Source of the DNA: Eutreptiella sp. 'Long Island Sound 2002' | Taxonomy: Eukaryota; Euglenozoa; Euglenophyceae; Eutreptiales; Eutreptiaceae | Assembly (NCBI GenBank): GCA_964036045.1 | Contig: OZ038378.1 | Coordinates: forward strand, 19,725,348-19,789,347 | Reading direction: 5' to 3' | Length of the DNA: 64,000 nt | Shown: one piece after another, positions 40,561 to 55,102 of the stretch | Numbering within the stretch: the first letter of the stretch is position 1 | How the letters are laid out: every line of letters starts with the position of its first letter | Notes under the pieces: generated by a model | What the model was told of the DNA's origin: nothing | The model's input: the letters and a program-made list of their open reading frames with translations, nothing else | Databases searched by the model: none | Position numbers and translations under genes: made by a program

Positions 40561-41360
40561 GATCCATAGAGTGATCCGTAGAGTGATCCATAGAGTGATC
40601 CATAGAGTGATCCATAGAGTGATCCATGGAGTGATCCGTAGAGTGATCCATAGAGTGATCCATAGAGTGATCCATAGAGTGATCCATAGAGTGATCCATA
40701 GAGTGATCCATAGAGTGATCCATAGAGTGATCCATAGAGTGATCCATGGAGTGATCCGTAGAGTGATCCATAGAGTGATCCATAGAGTGATCCATAGAGT
40801 GATCCATAGAGTGATCCATGGGTTGATCCATAGCGTGATCCATGGAGTGATCAATAGAGTGATCCATAGAGTGATCCATAGACTGATCCATAGAGTGATC
40901 CATAGAGTGAACCATGGAGTGATCCATAGAGGGATCCATAGAGTGATCCATACAGTGATCCGGCCTTACACCACTTTACACGGGCCTTACACCACTTTAC
41001 ACGGGCCTTACACCGCTTTACACGGGCCTTACACCACTTTACACGGGCCTTACACCACTTTACAGGGCCCTTACACCATTTTACACGTGCCTTACACCAC
41101 TTTACACCGGCCTGACACCACTGTACACGGACCTTACACCACTTTACACGGGCCTTACACCACTTTACACGGACCTTACACCACTTTACACGGGCCTTAC
41201 ACCACTTTACACGGGCCTTACACCACTTTACACGGGCCTGACACCACTTTACACGGACCTTTCACCACTTTACACCGGCCTTACACCACTTTACACGGGC
41301 CTTACACCATTTTCCACGGGCCTTAAACCACTTTACACGGGCCTTACACCACTTTACAAG
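40561..41360. repeat. Cassette 45 (PV): B45 + A45
   Basis: B45 40561-40961 (33 units) has both PV marks. A45 40962-41360 is shortened to 19 units, missing the middle of the PV A-block but keeping ACAGGGCCC, CATTTTACACGTGCC and ACAAGGATCC. Confidence 0.92.
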
Positions 41361-42211
41361 GATCCATAGAGTGATCCATAGAGTGATCCATAGAGTGATC
41401 CATAGAGTGATCCATAGAGTGATCCATAGAGTGATCCATGGAGTGATCCGTAGAGTGATCCATAGAGTGATCCATAGAGTGATCCATAGAGTGATCCATA
41501 GAGTGATCCATAGAGTGATCCATGGAGTGATCCGTAGAGTGATCCAGAGAGTGATCCATAGAGTGATCCATAGAGTGATCCATAGAGTGATCCATAGAGT
41601 GATCCATACAGTGATCCATAGAGTGCTCCATGGAGTGATCCATAGAGTGATCCATAGAGTGATCCATAGAGTGATCCATAGAATGATCCATAGAGTGATC
41701 CATAGACTGATCCATAGAGTGATCCATAGAGTGATCCATAGAGTGATCCATAGAGTGATCCATAGAGTGATCCATGGGTTGATCCATAGCGTGATCCATG
41801 GAGTGATCAATAGAGTGATCCATAGAGTGATCCATAGACTGATCCATGGAGTGATCCATAGAGTGAACCATGGAGTGATCCATAGAGTGATCCATAGAGT
41901 GATCCATACAGTGATCCGGCCTTACACCACTTTACACGGGGCTTACACCACTTTACACGGGCCTTACACCGCTTTACACGGGCCTTACACCACTTTACAC
42001 GGGCCTTACACCACTTTACACGGGCCTTACACCACTTTACACGGGCCTTACACCACTTTGCACGGGCCTTCCCCCACTTTACACGGGCCTTACACCACTT
42101 TACACGGGCCTTACACCACTTTACACGGGCCTTGCACCACTTTACACGGGCCTTACACCACTTTACACGGGCCTTACACCACTTTACACGGGCCTTACAC
42201 CACTTTACACG
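41361..42211. repeat. Cassette 46 (V): B46 + A46
   Basis: B46 41361-41917 has the standard 46-unit V length. A46 41918-42211 is shortened to 14 units and starts with GGGGCTTACACC in its second unit. Confidence 0.93.
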
Positions 42212-43164
42212 GATCCATAGAGTGATCCATAGAGTGATCCATAGAGTGATCCATAGAGTGATCCATGGAGTGATCCATGGAGTGATCCATAGAGTGATCC
42301 ATAGAGTGATCCATAGAGTGATCCATGGAGTGATCCGTAGAGTGATCCATAGAGTGATCCATAGAGTGATCCATAGAGTGATCCATAGAATGATCCATAG
42401 AGTGATCCATAGAGTGATCCATAGAGTGATCCATAGAGTGATCCATGGGTTGATCCATAGCGTGATCCATGGAGTGATCAATAGAGTGATCCATAGACTG
42501 ATCCATGGAGTGATCCATAGAGTGATCCATGGAGTGATCCATAGAGTGATCCATAGAGTGATCCATACAGTGATCCGGCCTTACACCACTTTACACGGGC
42601 CTTACACCACTTTACACGGGCCTTACATCGCTTTACACGGACCTTACACCACTTTACACGGGCCGTACACCACTTTACACGGGCCTTACACCACTTTACA
42701 CGGGCCTTACACCACTTTGCACGGGCCTTACACCACTTTACACGGGTCTTGCACCACTTTACACGGGCCTTACACCACTTTGCACGGGCATTGCCCCACT
42801 TTAAACGGGCCTTACACCACTTTACACGCGCCTTCCGCCACTTTACACGGGCCTTACACCACTTTACACGGGCCTTACACCACTTTACACGGGCCTTACA
42901 CCACTTTACACGGACCTTATACCACTTTACACGGGCCTTACACCACTTTACACGGGCCTGACACCACTTTACACGGACCTTACACCACTTTACACGGGCC
43001 TTGCACCACTTTACACGGGCCTTCCGCCACTTTACACGGGCCTTACACCACTTTACACCGGCCTTACACCACTTTACACGGGCCTTACACCACTTTACAC
43101 GGGCCTTACACCACTTTACACGGGCCTTAAACCACTTTACACGGGCCTTACACCACTTTACATG
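42212..43164. repeat. Cassette 47 (P1): B47 + A47
   Basis: B47 42212-42576 (30 units) has a plain right end. A47 42577-43164 (28 units) holds GGGCATTGCCCCACTTTAAACGG and ends ACATGGATCC. Confidence 0.93.
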
Positions 43165-44000
43165 GATCCAGAGAGTGATCCATAGAGTGATCCATAGAGT
43201 GATCCATGGAGTGATCCGTAGAGTGATCCATAGAGTGATCCATAGAGTGATCCATAGATTGTTCCATAGAGTGATCCATAGAGTGATCCATAGAGTGATC
43301 CATAGAGTGCTCCATGGAGTGATCCATAGAGTGATCCATAGAGTGATCCATAGAGTGATCCATGGAGTGATCCATAGAGTGATCCATAGAGTGATCCATA
43401 GAGTGATCCATAGAGTGATCCATAGAGTGATCCATAGAGTGATCCATAGAGTGATCCATGGGTTGATCCATAGCGTGATCCATGGAGTGATCAATAGAGT
43501 GATCCATAGAGTGATCCATAGACTGATCCATGGAGTGATCCATAGAGTGATCCATGGAGTGATCCATAGTGTGATCCATAGAGTGATCCATACAGTGATC
43601 CGGCCTTACACCACTTTACACGGGCCTTACACCACTTTACACGGGCCTTACACCACTTTACACGGGCCTTACACCACTTTGCACGGGCCTTCCCCCACTT
43701 TACACGGGCCTTACACCACTTTACACGCGCCTTACACCACTTTACACGGGCCTTGCACCACTTTACACGGGCCTTACACCACTTTACACGGGCCTTACAC
43801 CATTTTACACGGGCCTTACACCACTTTACACGGACCTTACACCACTTTACACGGGCCTTACACCACTTTACACGGGCCTTGCACCACTTTACACGGGCCT
43901 TCCGCCACTTTACACGGGCCTTACACCACTTTACACGGGCCTTACACCACTTTACACGGGCCTTAAACCACTTTACACGGGCCTTACACCACTTTACACG
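43165..44000. repeat. Cassette 48 (T): B48 + A48
   Basis: B48 43165-43601 (36 units) starts GATCCAGAGAG, has TTGTTCCATAG, and carries TAGTGTG. A48 43602-44000 (19 units) has the V-type content that leads into P1, so the array goes from T back to P1. Confidence 0.92.
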
Positions 44001-44956
44001 GATCCATAGAGTGATCCATAGAGTGATCCATAGAGTGATCCATAGAGTGATCCATAGAGTGATCCATAGAGTGATCCATGGAGTGATCCATAGAGTGATC
44101 CATAGAGTGATCCATAGAGTGATCCATGGAGTGATCCATAGAGTGATCCATAGAGTGATCCATAGAGTGATCCATAGAGTGATCCATAGAATGATCCATA
44201 GAGTGATCCATAGAGTGATCCATAGAGTGATCCATAGAGTGATCCATAGAGTGATCCATGGGTTGATCCGTAGCGTGATCCATGGAGTGATCAATAGAGT
44301 GATCCATAGAGTGATCCATAGAGTGATCCATAGAGTGATCCATGGAGTGATCCATAGAGTGATCCATAGAGTGATCCATACAGTGATCCGGCCTTACACC
44401 ACTTTACACGGGCCTTACACCGCTTTACACGGGCCTTACACCACTTTACACGGGCCTTACACCACTTTACACGGGCCTTACACCACTTTACACGGGCCTT
44501 ACACCACTTTGCACGGGCCTTATACCACTTTACACGGGTCTTACACCACTTTACACGGGCCTTACACCACTTTGCACGGGCATTGCCCCACTTTAAACGG
44601 ACCTTACACCACTTTACACGGGCCTTACACCACTTTACACGGGCCTTACACCACTTTACACGGGCCTTACACCACTTTACACGGGCCTTACACCACTTGA
44701 CACGGACCTTACACCACTTTACACGGGCCTTACACCACTTTACACGGGCCTGACACCACTTTACACGGACCTTACACCACTTTACACGGGCCTTGCACCA
44801 CTTTACACGGGCCTTCCGCCACTTTACACGGGCCTTACACCACTTTACACCGGCCTTACACCACTTTACACGGGCCTTACACCACTTTACACGGGCCTTA
44901 CACCACTTTACACGGGCCTTAAACCACTTTACACGGGCCTTACACCACTTTACACG
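44001..44956. repeat. Cassette 49 (P1): B49 + A49
   Basis: B49 44001-44389 (32 units) opens a regular hexamer. A49 44390-44956 (27 units) has GGGCATTGCCCCACTTTAAACGG and a CACTTGACACGG variant at about 44694. Confidence 0.93.
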
Positions 44957-45612
44957 GATCCATAGAGTGATCCATAGAGTGATCCATAGAGTGATCCATG
45001 GAGTGATCCGTAGAGTGATCCATAGAGTGATCCATAGAGTGATCCATAGACTGATCCATAGAGTGATTCATAGAGTGATCCATAGAGTGATCCATAGAGT
45101 GCTCCATGGAGTGATCCATAGAGTGATCCATAGAGTGATCCATAGAGTGATCCATGGAGTGATCCATAGAGTGGTCCATAGAGTGATCCATAGAGTGATC
45201 CATAGAGTGATCCATAGAGTGATCCATAGAGTGATCCATGGGTTGATCCATAGCGTGATCCATGGAGTGATCAATAGAGTGATCCATAGAGTGATCCATA
45301 GACTGATCCATGGAGTGATCCATAGAGTGATCCATGGAGTGATCCATAGTGTGATCCATAGAGTGATCCATACAGTGATCCGGCCTTACACCACTTTACA
45401 CGGGCCTTACACCACTTTACACGGGCCTTACACCGCTTTACACGGGCCTTACACCACTTTACACGGGCCTTACACCACTTTACACGGGCCTTACACCACT
45501 TTACACGGGTCTTACACCACTTTGCACGGGCCTTACACCACTTTACACGGGTCTTGCACCACTTTACACGGGCCTTAAACCACTTTACACGGGCCTTACA
45601 CCACTTTACACG
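44957..45612. repeat. Cassette 50 (T): B50 + A50
   Basis: B50 44957-45381 (35 units) carries TAGTGTG and GATTCATAG. A50 45382-45612 has 11 units. Confidence 0.93.
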
Positions 45613-46817
45613 GATCCATAGAGTGATCCATAGAGTGATCCATAGAGTGATCCATAGAGTGATCCATAGAGTGATCCATAGAGTGATCCATGGAGTGATC
45701 CGTAGAGTGATCAATAGAGTGATCCATAGAGTGATCCATAGAGTGATCCATAGAGTGATCCATAGAGTGCTCCATGGAGTGATCCATAGAGTGATCCATA
45801 GAGTGATCCATAGAGTGATCCATAGAGTGATCCATAGAGTGATCCATAGAGTGATTCATAGAGTGATCCATAGAGTGATCCATAGAGTGATCCATAGAGT
45901 GATCCATAGAGTGATCCATGGGTTGATCCATAGCGTGATCCATGGGGTGATCAATAGAGTGATCCATAGAGTGATCCATAGAGTGATCCATGGAGTGATC
46001 CATAGAGTGATCCACGGAGTGATCCATAGAGTGATCCATAGAGTGATCCATACAGTGATCCGGCCTTACACCACTTTACACGGGCCTTACACCACTTTAC
46101 ACGGGCCTTACACCGCTTTACACGGGCCTTACACCACTTTACACGGGCCTTACACCACTTTACACGGGCCTTACACCACTTTACACGGGCCTTACACCAC
46201 TTTGCACGAGCCTTCCCCCACTTTACACGGGCCTTACACCACTTTACACGCGCCTTACACCACTTTACACGGGCCTTGCACCACTTTACACGGGCCTTAC
46301 ACCACTTTACACGGGCCTTACACCATTTTACACGGGCCTTACACCACTTTACACGGACCTTACACCACTTTACACGGGCCTTACACCACTTTACACGGGC
46401 CTTGCACCACTTTACAGGGGCCTTCCGCCACTTTACACGGGCCTTACACCACTTTACACGGGCCTTACACCACTTTACACGGGCCTTACACCACTTTACA
46501 CGGACCTTACACCACTTTACACGGGCCTTACACCACTTTACACGGGCCTGACACCACTTTACACGGACCTTACACCACTTTACACGGGCCTTGCACCACT
46601 TTACACGGGCCTGACACCACTTTACACGGACCTTACACCACTTTACACGGGCCTTGCACCACTTTACACGGGCCTTCCGCCACTTTACACGGGCCTTACA
46701 CCACTTTACACCGGCCTTACACCACTTTACACGGGCCTTACACCACTTTACACGGCCCTTACACCACCTTACACGGGCCTTAAACCACTTTACACGGGCC
46801 TTACACCACTTTACAGG
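45613..46817. repeat. Cassette 51 (P2): B51 + A51
   Basis: B51 45613-46061 (37 units) has GATCCACGG near its right end. A51 46062-46817 (36 units) repeats the GGGCCTGACACC/GGACC/GGGCCTTGC series once more than P2 relatives. Confidence 0.92.
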
Positions 46818-47509
46818 GATCCATAGAGTGATCCATAGAGTGATCCATAGAGTGATCCATAGAGTGATCCATAGAGTGATCCATAGAGTGATCCATGGAG
46901 TGATCCGTAGAGTGATCCATAGAGTGATCCATAGAGTGATCCATAGAGTGATCCATAGAGTGATCCATAGAGTGATCCATAGAGTGATCCATAGAGTGCT
47001 CCATGGAGTGATCCATAGAGTGATCCATAGAGTGATCCATAGAGTGATCCATGGAGTGATCCATAGAGTGATCCATAGAGTGATCCATAGAGTGATCCAT
47101 AGAGTGATCCATAGAGTGATCCATAGAGTGATCCATGGGTTGATCCATAGCGTGATCCATGGAGTGATCAATAGAGTGATCCATAGAGTGATCCATAGAC
47201 TGATCCATGGAGTGATCCATAGAGTGATCCATGGAGTGGTCCATAGAGTGATCCATAGAGTGATCCATACAGTGATCCGGCCTTACACCACTTTACACGG
47301 GCCTTACACCACTTTACACGGGCCTTACACCGCTTTACACGGGCCTTACACCACTTTACACGGGCCTTACACCACTTTACACGGGCCTTACACCACTTTA
47401 CACGGGCCTTACACCACTTTGCACGGGCCTTACACCACTTTACACGGGTCTTGCACCACTTTACACGGGCCTTAAACTACTTTACACGGGCCTTACACAA
47501 CTTTACACG
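46818..47509. repeat. Cassette 52 (G): B52 + A52
   Basis: B52 46818-47278 (38 units) carries GGAGTGGTCC. A52 47279-47509 has 11 units, ending CACAACTTTACACGG. Confidence 0.93.
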
Positions 47510-48591
47510 GATCCATAGAGTGATCCGTAGAGTGATCCATAGAGTGATCCATAGAGTGATCCATAGAGTGATCCATGGAGTGATCCGTAGAGTGATCCAT
47601 AGAGTGATCCATAGAGTGATCCATAGAGTGATCCATAGAGTGATCCATAGAGTGATCCATAGAGTGATCCATAGAGTGATCCATGGAGTGATCCGTAGAG
47701 TCATCCATAGAGTGATCCATAGAGTGATCCATAGAGTGATCCATAGAGTGATCCATGGGTTGATCCATAGCGTGATCCATGGAGTGATCAATAGAGTGAT
47801 CCATAGAGTGATCCATAGACTGATCCATGGAGTGATCCATAGAGTGAACCATGGAGTGATCCATAGAGGGATCCACAGAGTGATCCATACAGTGATCCGG
47901 CCTTACACCACTGTACACGGGCCTTACACCACTTTACACGGGCCTTACACCGCTTTACACGGGCCTTACACCACTTTACACGGGCCTTACACCACTTTAC
48001 ACGGGCCTTACACCACTTTACACGGGCCTTACACCACTTTACACGGGCCTTACACCACTTTACAAGCGCCTTACACCACTTTACACGGGCCTTACACCAC
48101 TTTACACTGGCCTTACACCACGTTACACGGGCCTTACACCACTTTACACGGGCCTTACACCACTTTACACGGGCCTTACACCACTTTACACGGGCCTTAC
48201 ACCACTTTACACGGGCCTTAAACCACTTTACACGGGCCTTACACCACTTTACACGGGCCTTACACCACTTTACAGGGCCCTTACACCATTTTACACGTGC
48301 CTTACACCACTTTACACGGGCCTGACACCACTGTACACGGACCTTACACCACTTTACACGGGCCTTACACCACTTTACACGGGCCTTACACCACTTTACA
48401 CGGGCCTTACACCACTTTACACGGGCCTTACACCACTTTACACGGGCCTGACACCACTTTACACGGACCTTACACCACTTTACACCGGCCTTACACCACT
48501 TTGCACGGGCCTTACACCACTTTACACGGGCCTTACACCATTTTACACGGGCCTCAAACCACTTTACACGAGCCTTACACCACTTTACAAG
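47510..48591. repeat. Cassette 53 (PV): B53 + A53
   Basis: B53 47510-47898 (32 units) has both PV marks and GATCCACAGAG as its next-to-last unit. A53 47899-48591 (33 units) is a standard PV A-block with CATTTTACACGTGCC (four T) near 48287. Confidence 0.93.
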
Positions 48592-49610
48592 GATCCATAG
48601 AGTGATCCATAGAGTGATCCATAGAGTGATCCATAGAGTGATCCATAGAGTGATCCATAGAGTGATCCATGGGGTGATCCGTAGAGTGATCCATAGAGTG
48701 ATCCATAGAGTGATCCATAGAGTGATCCATAGAGTGATCCATAGAGTGATCCATGGAGTGATCCGTAGAGTGATCCATAGAGTGATCCATAGAGTGATCC
48801 ATAGAGTGATCCATAGAGTGATCCATAGAGTGATCCATAGAGTGATCCATAGAGTGCTCCATGGAGTGATCCATAGAGTGATCCATACAGTGATCCATAG
48901 AGTGATCCATAGAATGATCGGTAGAGTGATCCATAGAGTGATCCATAGAGTGATCCATAGAGTGATCCATAGAGTGATCCATAGAGTGATCCATAGAGTG
49001 ATCCATGGGTTGATCCATAGCGTGATCCATGGAGTGATCAATAGAGTGATCCATAGAGTGATCCATAGACTGATCCATGGAGTGATCCATAGAGTGAACC
49101 ATGGAGTGATCCATAGAGTGATCCATAGAGTGATCCATACAGTGATCCGGCCTTACACCACTTTACACGGGCCTTACACCACTTTACACGGGCCTTACAC
49201 CGCTTTACACGGGCCGTACACCACTTTACACGGGCCTTACACCACTTTACACGGGCCTTACACCACTTTACACGGGCCCTACACCACTTTGCACGGGCCT
49301 TCCCCCACTTTACACGGGCCTTACACCACTTTACACGCGCCTTACACCACTTAACACGGGCCTTCCACCACTTTACACGGGCCTTACACCACTTTACACG
49401 GGCCTTACACCATTTTACACGGGCCTTACACCACTTTACACGGACCTTACACCACTTTACACGGGCCTTACACCACTTTACACGGCCCTTGCACCACTTT
49501 ACACGGGCCTTCCGCCACTTTACACGGGCCTTACACCACTTTACACGGGCCTTACACCACTTTACACGGGCCTTAAACCACTTTACACGGGCCTTACACC
49601 ACTTTACACG
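48592..49610. repeat. Cassette 54 (V): B54 + A54
   Basis: B54 48592-49148 has the standard 46-unit V length. A54 49149-49610 has 22 units. It closes the hexamer that starts at 44001. Confidence 0.93.
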
Positions 49611-50575
49611 GATCCATAGAGTGATCCATAGAGTGATCCATAGAGTGATCCATAGAGTGATCCATGGAGTGATCCATAGAGTGATCCATGGAGTGATCCA
49701 TAGAGTGATCCATAGAGTGATCCATAGAGTGATCCATGGAGTGATCCGTAGAGTGATCCATAGAGTGATCCATAGAGTGATCCATAGAATGATCCATAGA
49801 GTGATCCATAGAGTGATCCATAGAGTGATCCATAGAGTGATCCATAGAGTGATCCATGGGTTGATCCATAGCGTGATCCATGGAGTGATCAATACAGTGA
49901 TCCATAGACTGATCCATGGAGTGATCCATAGAGTGATCCATGGAGTGATCCATAGAGTGATCCATAGAGTGATCCATACAGTGATCCGGCCTTACACCAC
50001 TTTACACGGGCCGTACACCACTTTACACGGGCCTTACACCGCTTTACACGGGCCTTACACCACTTTACACGGGCCTTACACCACTTTACACGGGCCTTAC
50101 ACCACTTTACACGGGCCTTACACCACTTTGCACGGGCCTTACACCACTTTACACGGGTCTTGCACCACTTTACACGGGCCTTACACCACTTTGCACGGGC
50201 ATTGCCCCACTTTAAACGGGCCTTACACCACTTTACACGCGCCTTCCGCCACTTTACACGGGCCTTACACCACTTTACACGGGCCTTACACCACTTTACA
50301 CGGGCCTTACACCACTTTACACGGACCTTACACCACTTTACACGGGCCTTACACCACTTTACACGGGCCTGACACCACTTTACACGGACCTTACACCACT
50401 TTACACGGGCCTTGCACCACTTTACACGGGCCTTCCACCACTTTACACGGGCCTTACACCACTTTACACCGGCCTTACACCACTTTACACGGGCCTCACA
50501 CCACTTTACACGGGCCTTACACCACTTTACGCGGGCCTTAAACCACTTTACACGGGCCTTACACCACTTTACACG
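49611..50575. repeat. Cassette 55 (P1): B55 + A55
   Basis: B55 49611-49987 (31 units) has a plain right end. A55 49988-50575 (28 units) carries GGGCATTGCCCCACTTTAAACGG. Confidence 0.93.
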
Positions 50576-51351
50576 GATCCATAGAGTGATCCATAGAGTG
50601 ATCCATAGAATGATCCATGGAGGGATCCATAGAGCGATCCATAGAGTGATCCATGGAGTGATCCGTAGAGTGATCCATAGAGTGATCCATAGAGTGATCC
50701 ATAGATTGATCCATAGAGTGATCCATAGAGTGATCCATAGAGTGATCCATAGAGTGCTCCATGGAGTGATCCATAGAGTGATCCATAGAGTGATCCATAG
50801 AGTGATCCATGGAGTGATCCATAGAGTGATCCATAGAGTGATCCATAGAGTGATCCATAGGGTGATCCATAGAGTGATCCATAGAGTGTTCCATGGGTTG
50901 ATCCATAGCGTGATCCATGGAGTGATCAATAGAGTGATCCATAGAGTGATCCATAGAGTGATCCATGGAGTGATCCATAGAGTGATCCATGGAGTGATGG
51001 ATAGTGTGATCCATAGAGTGATCCATACAGTGATCCGGCCTTACACCACTTTACACGGGCCTTACACCACTTTACACGGGCCTTACACCACTTTACACGG
51101 GCCTTACACCACTTTACACGGGCCTTACACCACTTTACACGGGCCTTACACCACTGTACACGGACCTTACACCGCTTTACACGGGCCTTACACCACTTTA
51201 CACGGGCCTTACACCACTTTACACGGGCCTTACACCACTTTACACGGGCCTTACACCACTTTGCACGGGCCTTACACCACTTTACACGGGTCTTGCACCA
51301 CTTTACACGGGCCTTAAACCACTTTACACGGGCCTTACACCACTTTACACG
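50576..51351. repeat. Cassette 56 (T): B56 + A56
   Basis: B56 50576-51036 (38 units) carries TAGTGTG preceded by GATGGATAG. A56 51037-51351 has 15 units, four more than usual, including CACTGTACACGGACC near 51153. Confidence 0.93.
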
Positions 51352-52517
51352 GATCCATAGAGTGATCCATAGAGTGATCCATAGAGTGATCCATAGAGTG
51401 ATCCATGGAGTGATCCATAGAGTGATCCATGGAGTGATCCGTAGATTGATCCATAGAGTGATCCATAGAGTGATCCATAGAGTGATCCATAGAGTGATCC
51501 ATAGAGTGATCCATAGAGTGATCCATAGAGTGCTCCATGGAGTGATCCATAGAGTGATCCATAGAGTGATCCATAGAGTGATCCATAGAGTGATCCATAG
51601 AGTGATCCATAGAGTGATCCATAGAGTGATCCATAGAGTGATCCATAGAGTGATCCATAGAGTGATCCATAGAGTGATCCATGGGTTGATCCATAGCGTG
51701 ATCCATGGAGTGATCAATAGAGTGATCCATAGAGTGATCCATAGACTGATCCATGGAGTGATCCATAGAGTGATCCATGGAGTGATCCATAGAGTGATCC
51801 ATAGAGTGATCCATACAGTGATCCGGCCTTACACCACTTTACACGGGCCTTACACCACTTTACACGGGCCTTACACCGCTTTACACGGGCCTTACACCAC
51901 TTTACACGGGCCTTACACCACTTTACACGGGCCTTACACCACTTTACACGGGCCTTACACCACTTTGCACGGGCCTTCCCCCACTTTACACGGGCCTTAC
52001 ACCACTTTACACGCGCCTTACACCACTTTACACGGGCCTGGCACCACTTTACACGGGCCTTACACCACTTTACACGGGCCTTACACCATTTTACACGGGC
52101 CTTACACCACTTTACACGGACCTTACACCACTTTACACGGGCCTTACACCGCTTTACACGGGCCTTACACCACTTTACAGGGGCCTTCCGCCACTTTACA
52201 CGGGCCTTACACCACTTTACACGGGCCTTACACCACTTTACACGGGCCTTACACCACTTTACACGGACCTTACACCACTTTACACGGGCCTTACACCACT
52301 TTACACGGGCCTGACACCACTTTACACGGACCTTACACCACTTTACACGGGCCTTGCACCACTTTACACGGGCCTTCCGCCACTTTACACGGGCCTTACA
52401 CCACTTTACACCGGCCTTACACCACTTTACACGGGCCTTACACCACTTTACACGGGCCTTACACCACTTTACACGGGCCTTAAACCACTTTACCCGGGCC
52501 TTACACCACTTTACACG
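51352..52517. repeat. Cassette 57 (P2): B57 + A57
   Basis: B57 51352-51824 (39 units) has a plain right end. A57 51825-52517 (33 units) is a standard P2 A-block. Confidence 0.93.
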
Positions 52518-53209
52518 GATCCATAGAGTGATCCATAGAGTGATCCATAGAGTGATCCATAGAGTGATCCATAGAGTGATTCATAGAGTGATCCATAGAG
52601 TGATCCGTAGAGTGATCCATAGAGTGATCCATAAAGTGATCCATAGAGTGATCCATAGAGTGATCCATAGAGTGATCCATAGAGTGATCCATAGAGTGCT
52701 CCATGGAGTGATCCATAGAGTGATCCATAGAGTGTTCCATAGAGTGAGCCATGGAGTGATCCATAGAGTGATCCATAGAGTGATCCATAGAGTGATCCAT
52801 AGAGTGATCCATAGAGTGATCCATAGAGTGATCCATGGGTTGATCCATAGCGTGATCCATGGAGTGATCAATAGAGTGATCCATAGAGTGATCCATAGAC
52901 TGATCCATGGAGTGATCCATAGAGTGATCCATGGAGTGGTCCATAGAGTGATCCATAGAGTGATCCATACAGTGATCCGGCCTTACACCACTTTACACGG
53001 GCCTTACACCACTTTACACGGGCCTTACACCGCTTTACACGGGCCTTACACCACTTTACACGGGCCTTACACCACTTTACACGGGCCTTACACCACTTTA
53101 CACGGGCCTTACACCACTTTGCACGGGCCTTACACCACTTTACACGGGTCTTGCACCACTTTACACGGGCCTTAAACTACTTTACACGGGCCTTACACCA
53201 CTTTACACG
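52518..53209. repeat. Cassette 58 (G): B58 + A58
   Basis: B58 52518-52978 (38 units) has GTGTTCCATAGAGTGAGCC near 52733, a marker it shares with B62 and B64. A58 52979-53209 has 11 units. Confidence 0.93.
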
Positions 53210-54314
53210 GATCCATAGAGGGATCCGTAGAGTGATCCATAGAGTGATCCATAGAGTGATCCATAGAGTGATCCATGGAGTGATCCGTAGAGTGATCCAT
53301 AGAGTGATCCATAGAGTGATCCATAGAGTGATCCATAGAGTGATCCATAGAGTGATCCATAGAGTGATCCATAGAGTGATCCATAGAGTGATCCATAGAG
53401 TGATCCATGGAGTGATCCGTAGAGTGATCCATAGAGTGATCCATAGAGTGATCCATAGAGTGATCCATAGAGTGATCCATGGGTTGATCCATAGCGTGAT
53501 CCATGGAGTGATCAATAGAGTGATCCATAGAGTGATCCATAGACTGATCCATGGAGTGATCCATAGAGTGAACCATGGAGTGATCCATAGAGGGATCCAT
53601 AGAGTGATCCATACAGTGATCCGGCCTTACACCACTTTACACGGGCCTTACACAACTTTACACGGGCCTTACACCGCTTTACACGGGCCTTACACCCCTT
53701 TACACGGGCCTTACCCCACTTCACACGGGCCTTACACCACTTTACACGGGCCTTACACCACTTTACACGGGCCTTTCACCACTTTACAAGCGCCTTACAC
53801 CACTTTACACGGGCCTTACACCGCTTTACACTGGCCTTACACCACTTTACACGGGCCTTACACCACTTTACACGGGCCTTACACCACTTTACACGGCCCT
53901 TACACCACTTTACACGGGCCTTACACCACTTTACACGGGCCTTAAACCACTTTACACGGGCCTTACACCACTTTACACGGGCCTTACACCACTTTACAGG
54001 GCCCTTACACCATTTACACGTGCCTTACACCACTTTACACGGGCCTGACACCACTGTACACGGACCTTACACCACTTTACACGGGCCTTACACCACTTTA
54101 CACGGGCCTTACACCACTTTACACGGGCCTTACACCACTTTACACGGGCCTTACACCACTTTACACGGGCCTGACACCACTTTACACGGACCTTACACCA
54201 CTTTACACCGGCCTTACACCCCTTTACACGGACCTTACACCACTTTACACGGGCCTTACACCATTTTACACGGGCCTTAAACCACTTTACACAGCCCTTA
54301 CACCACTTTGCAAG
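53210..54314. repeat. Cassette 59 (PV): B59 + A59
   Basis: B59 53210-53622 (34 units) starts GATCCATAGAGGGATCCGTAG, a left-end marker of the last 11 kb. A59 53623-54314 is 33 units minus one base: CATTTACAC at 54011 has lost a T. Confidence 0.93.
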
Positions 54315-55102
54315 GATCCATAGAGTGATCCATAGAGTGATCCATAGAGTGATCCATAGAGTGATCCATAGAGTGATCCATAGAGTGATTAATGGAGTGA
54401 TCCGTAGAGTGATCCATAGAGTGATCCATAGAGTGATCCATAGAGTGATCCATAGAGTGATCCATAGAGTGATCCATGGAGTGATCCGTAGAGTGATCCA
54501 TAGAGTGATCCATAGAGTGATCCATAGAGTGATCCATAGAGTGATCCATAGAGTGATCCATAGAATGATCCATAGAGTGCTCCATGGAGTGATCCATAGA
54601 GTGATCCATAGAGTGATCCATAGAGTGATCCATAGAATGATCCATAGAGTGATCCATAGAGTGATCCATAGAGTGATCCATAGAGTGATCCATAGAGTGA
54701 GCCATGGAGTGATCCATAGAGTGATCCATAGAGTGATCCATAGAGTGATCCATAGAGTGATCCATAGAGTGATCCATAGAGTGATCCATAGACTGATCCA
54801 TGGAGTGATCCATAGAGTGATCCATGGAGTGGTCCATAGAGTGATCCATAGAGTGATCCATACAGTGATCCGGCCTTACACCACTTTACACGGGCCTTAC
54901 ACCACTTTACACGGGCCTTACACCGCTTTACACGGGCCTTACACCACTTTACACGGGCCTTACACCACTTTACACGGGCCTTACACCACTTTACACGGGC
55001 CTTACACCACTTTGCACGGGCCTTACACCACTTTACACGGGTCTTGCACCACTTTACACGGGCCTTAAACTACTTTACACGGGCCTTACACCACTTTACA
55101 CG
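54315..55102. repeat. Cassette 60 (V/G hybrid): B60 + A60
   Basis: B60 54315-54871 (46 units) is V at the left but G at the right (GGAGTGGTCC), and lacks CATGGGTTG. A60 54872-55102 is the 11-unit A-block that normally follows G. Confidence 0.92.

Larger units (their letters stand above)
44001..49610. repeat. Best complete six-cassette higher-order repeat
   Basis: B49 to B54 run P1, T, P2, G, PV, V with A-blocks of 567, 231, 756, 231, 693 and 462 bp, 5610 bp in total. The same class order starts again at 49611 (P1, T, P2, G, PV). The first hexamer in the window, 275-5428, has the same order with a P2/PV fusion in third place and a total of 5154 bp. Confidence 0.82.
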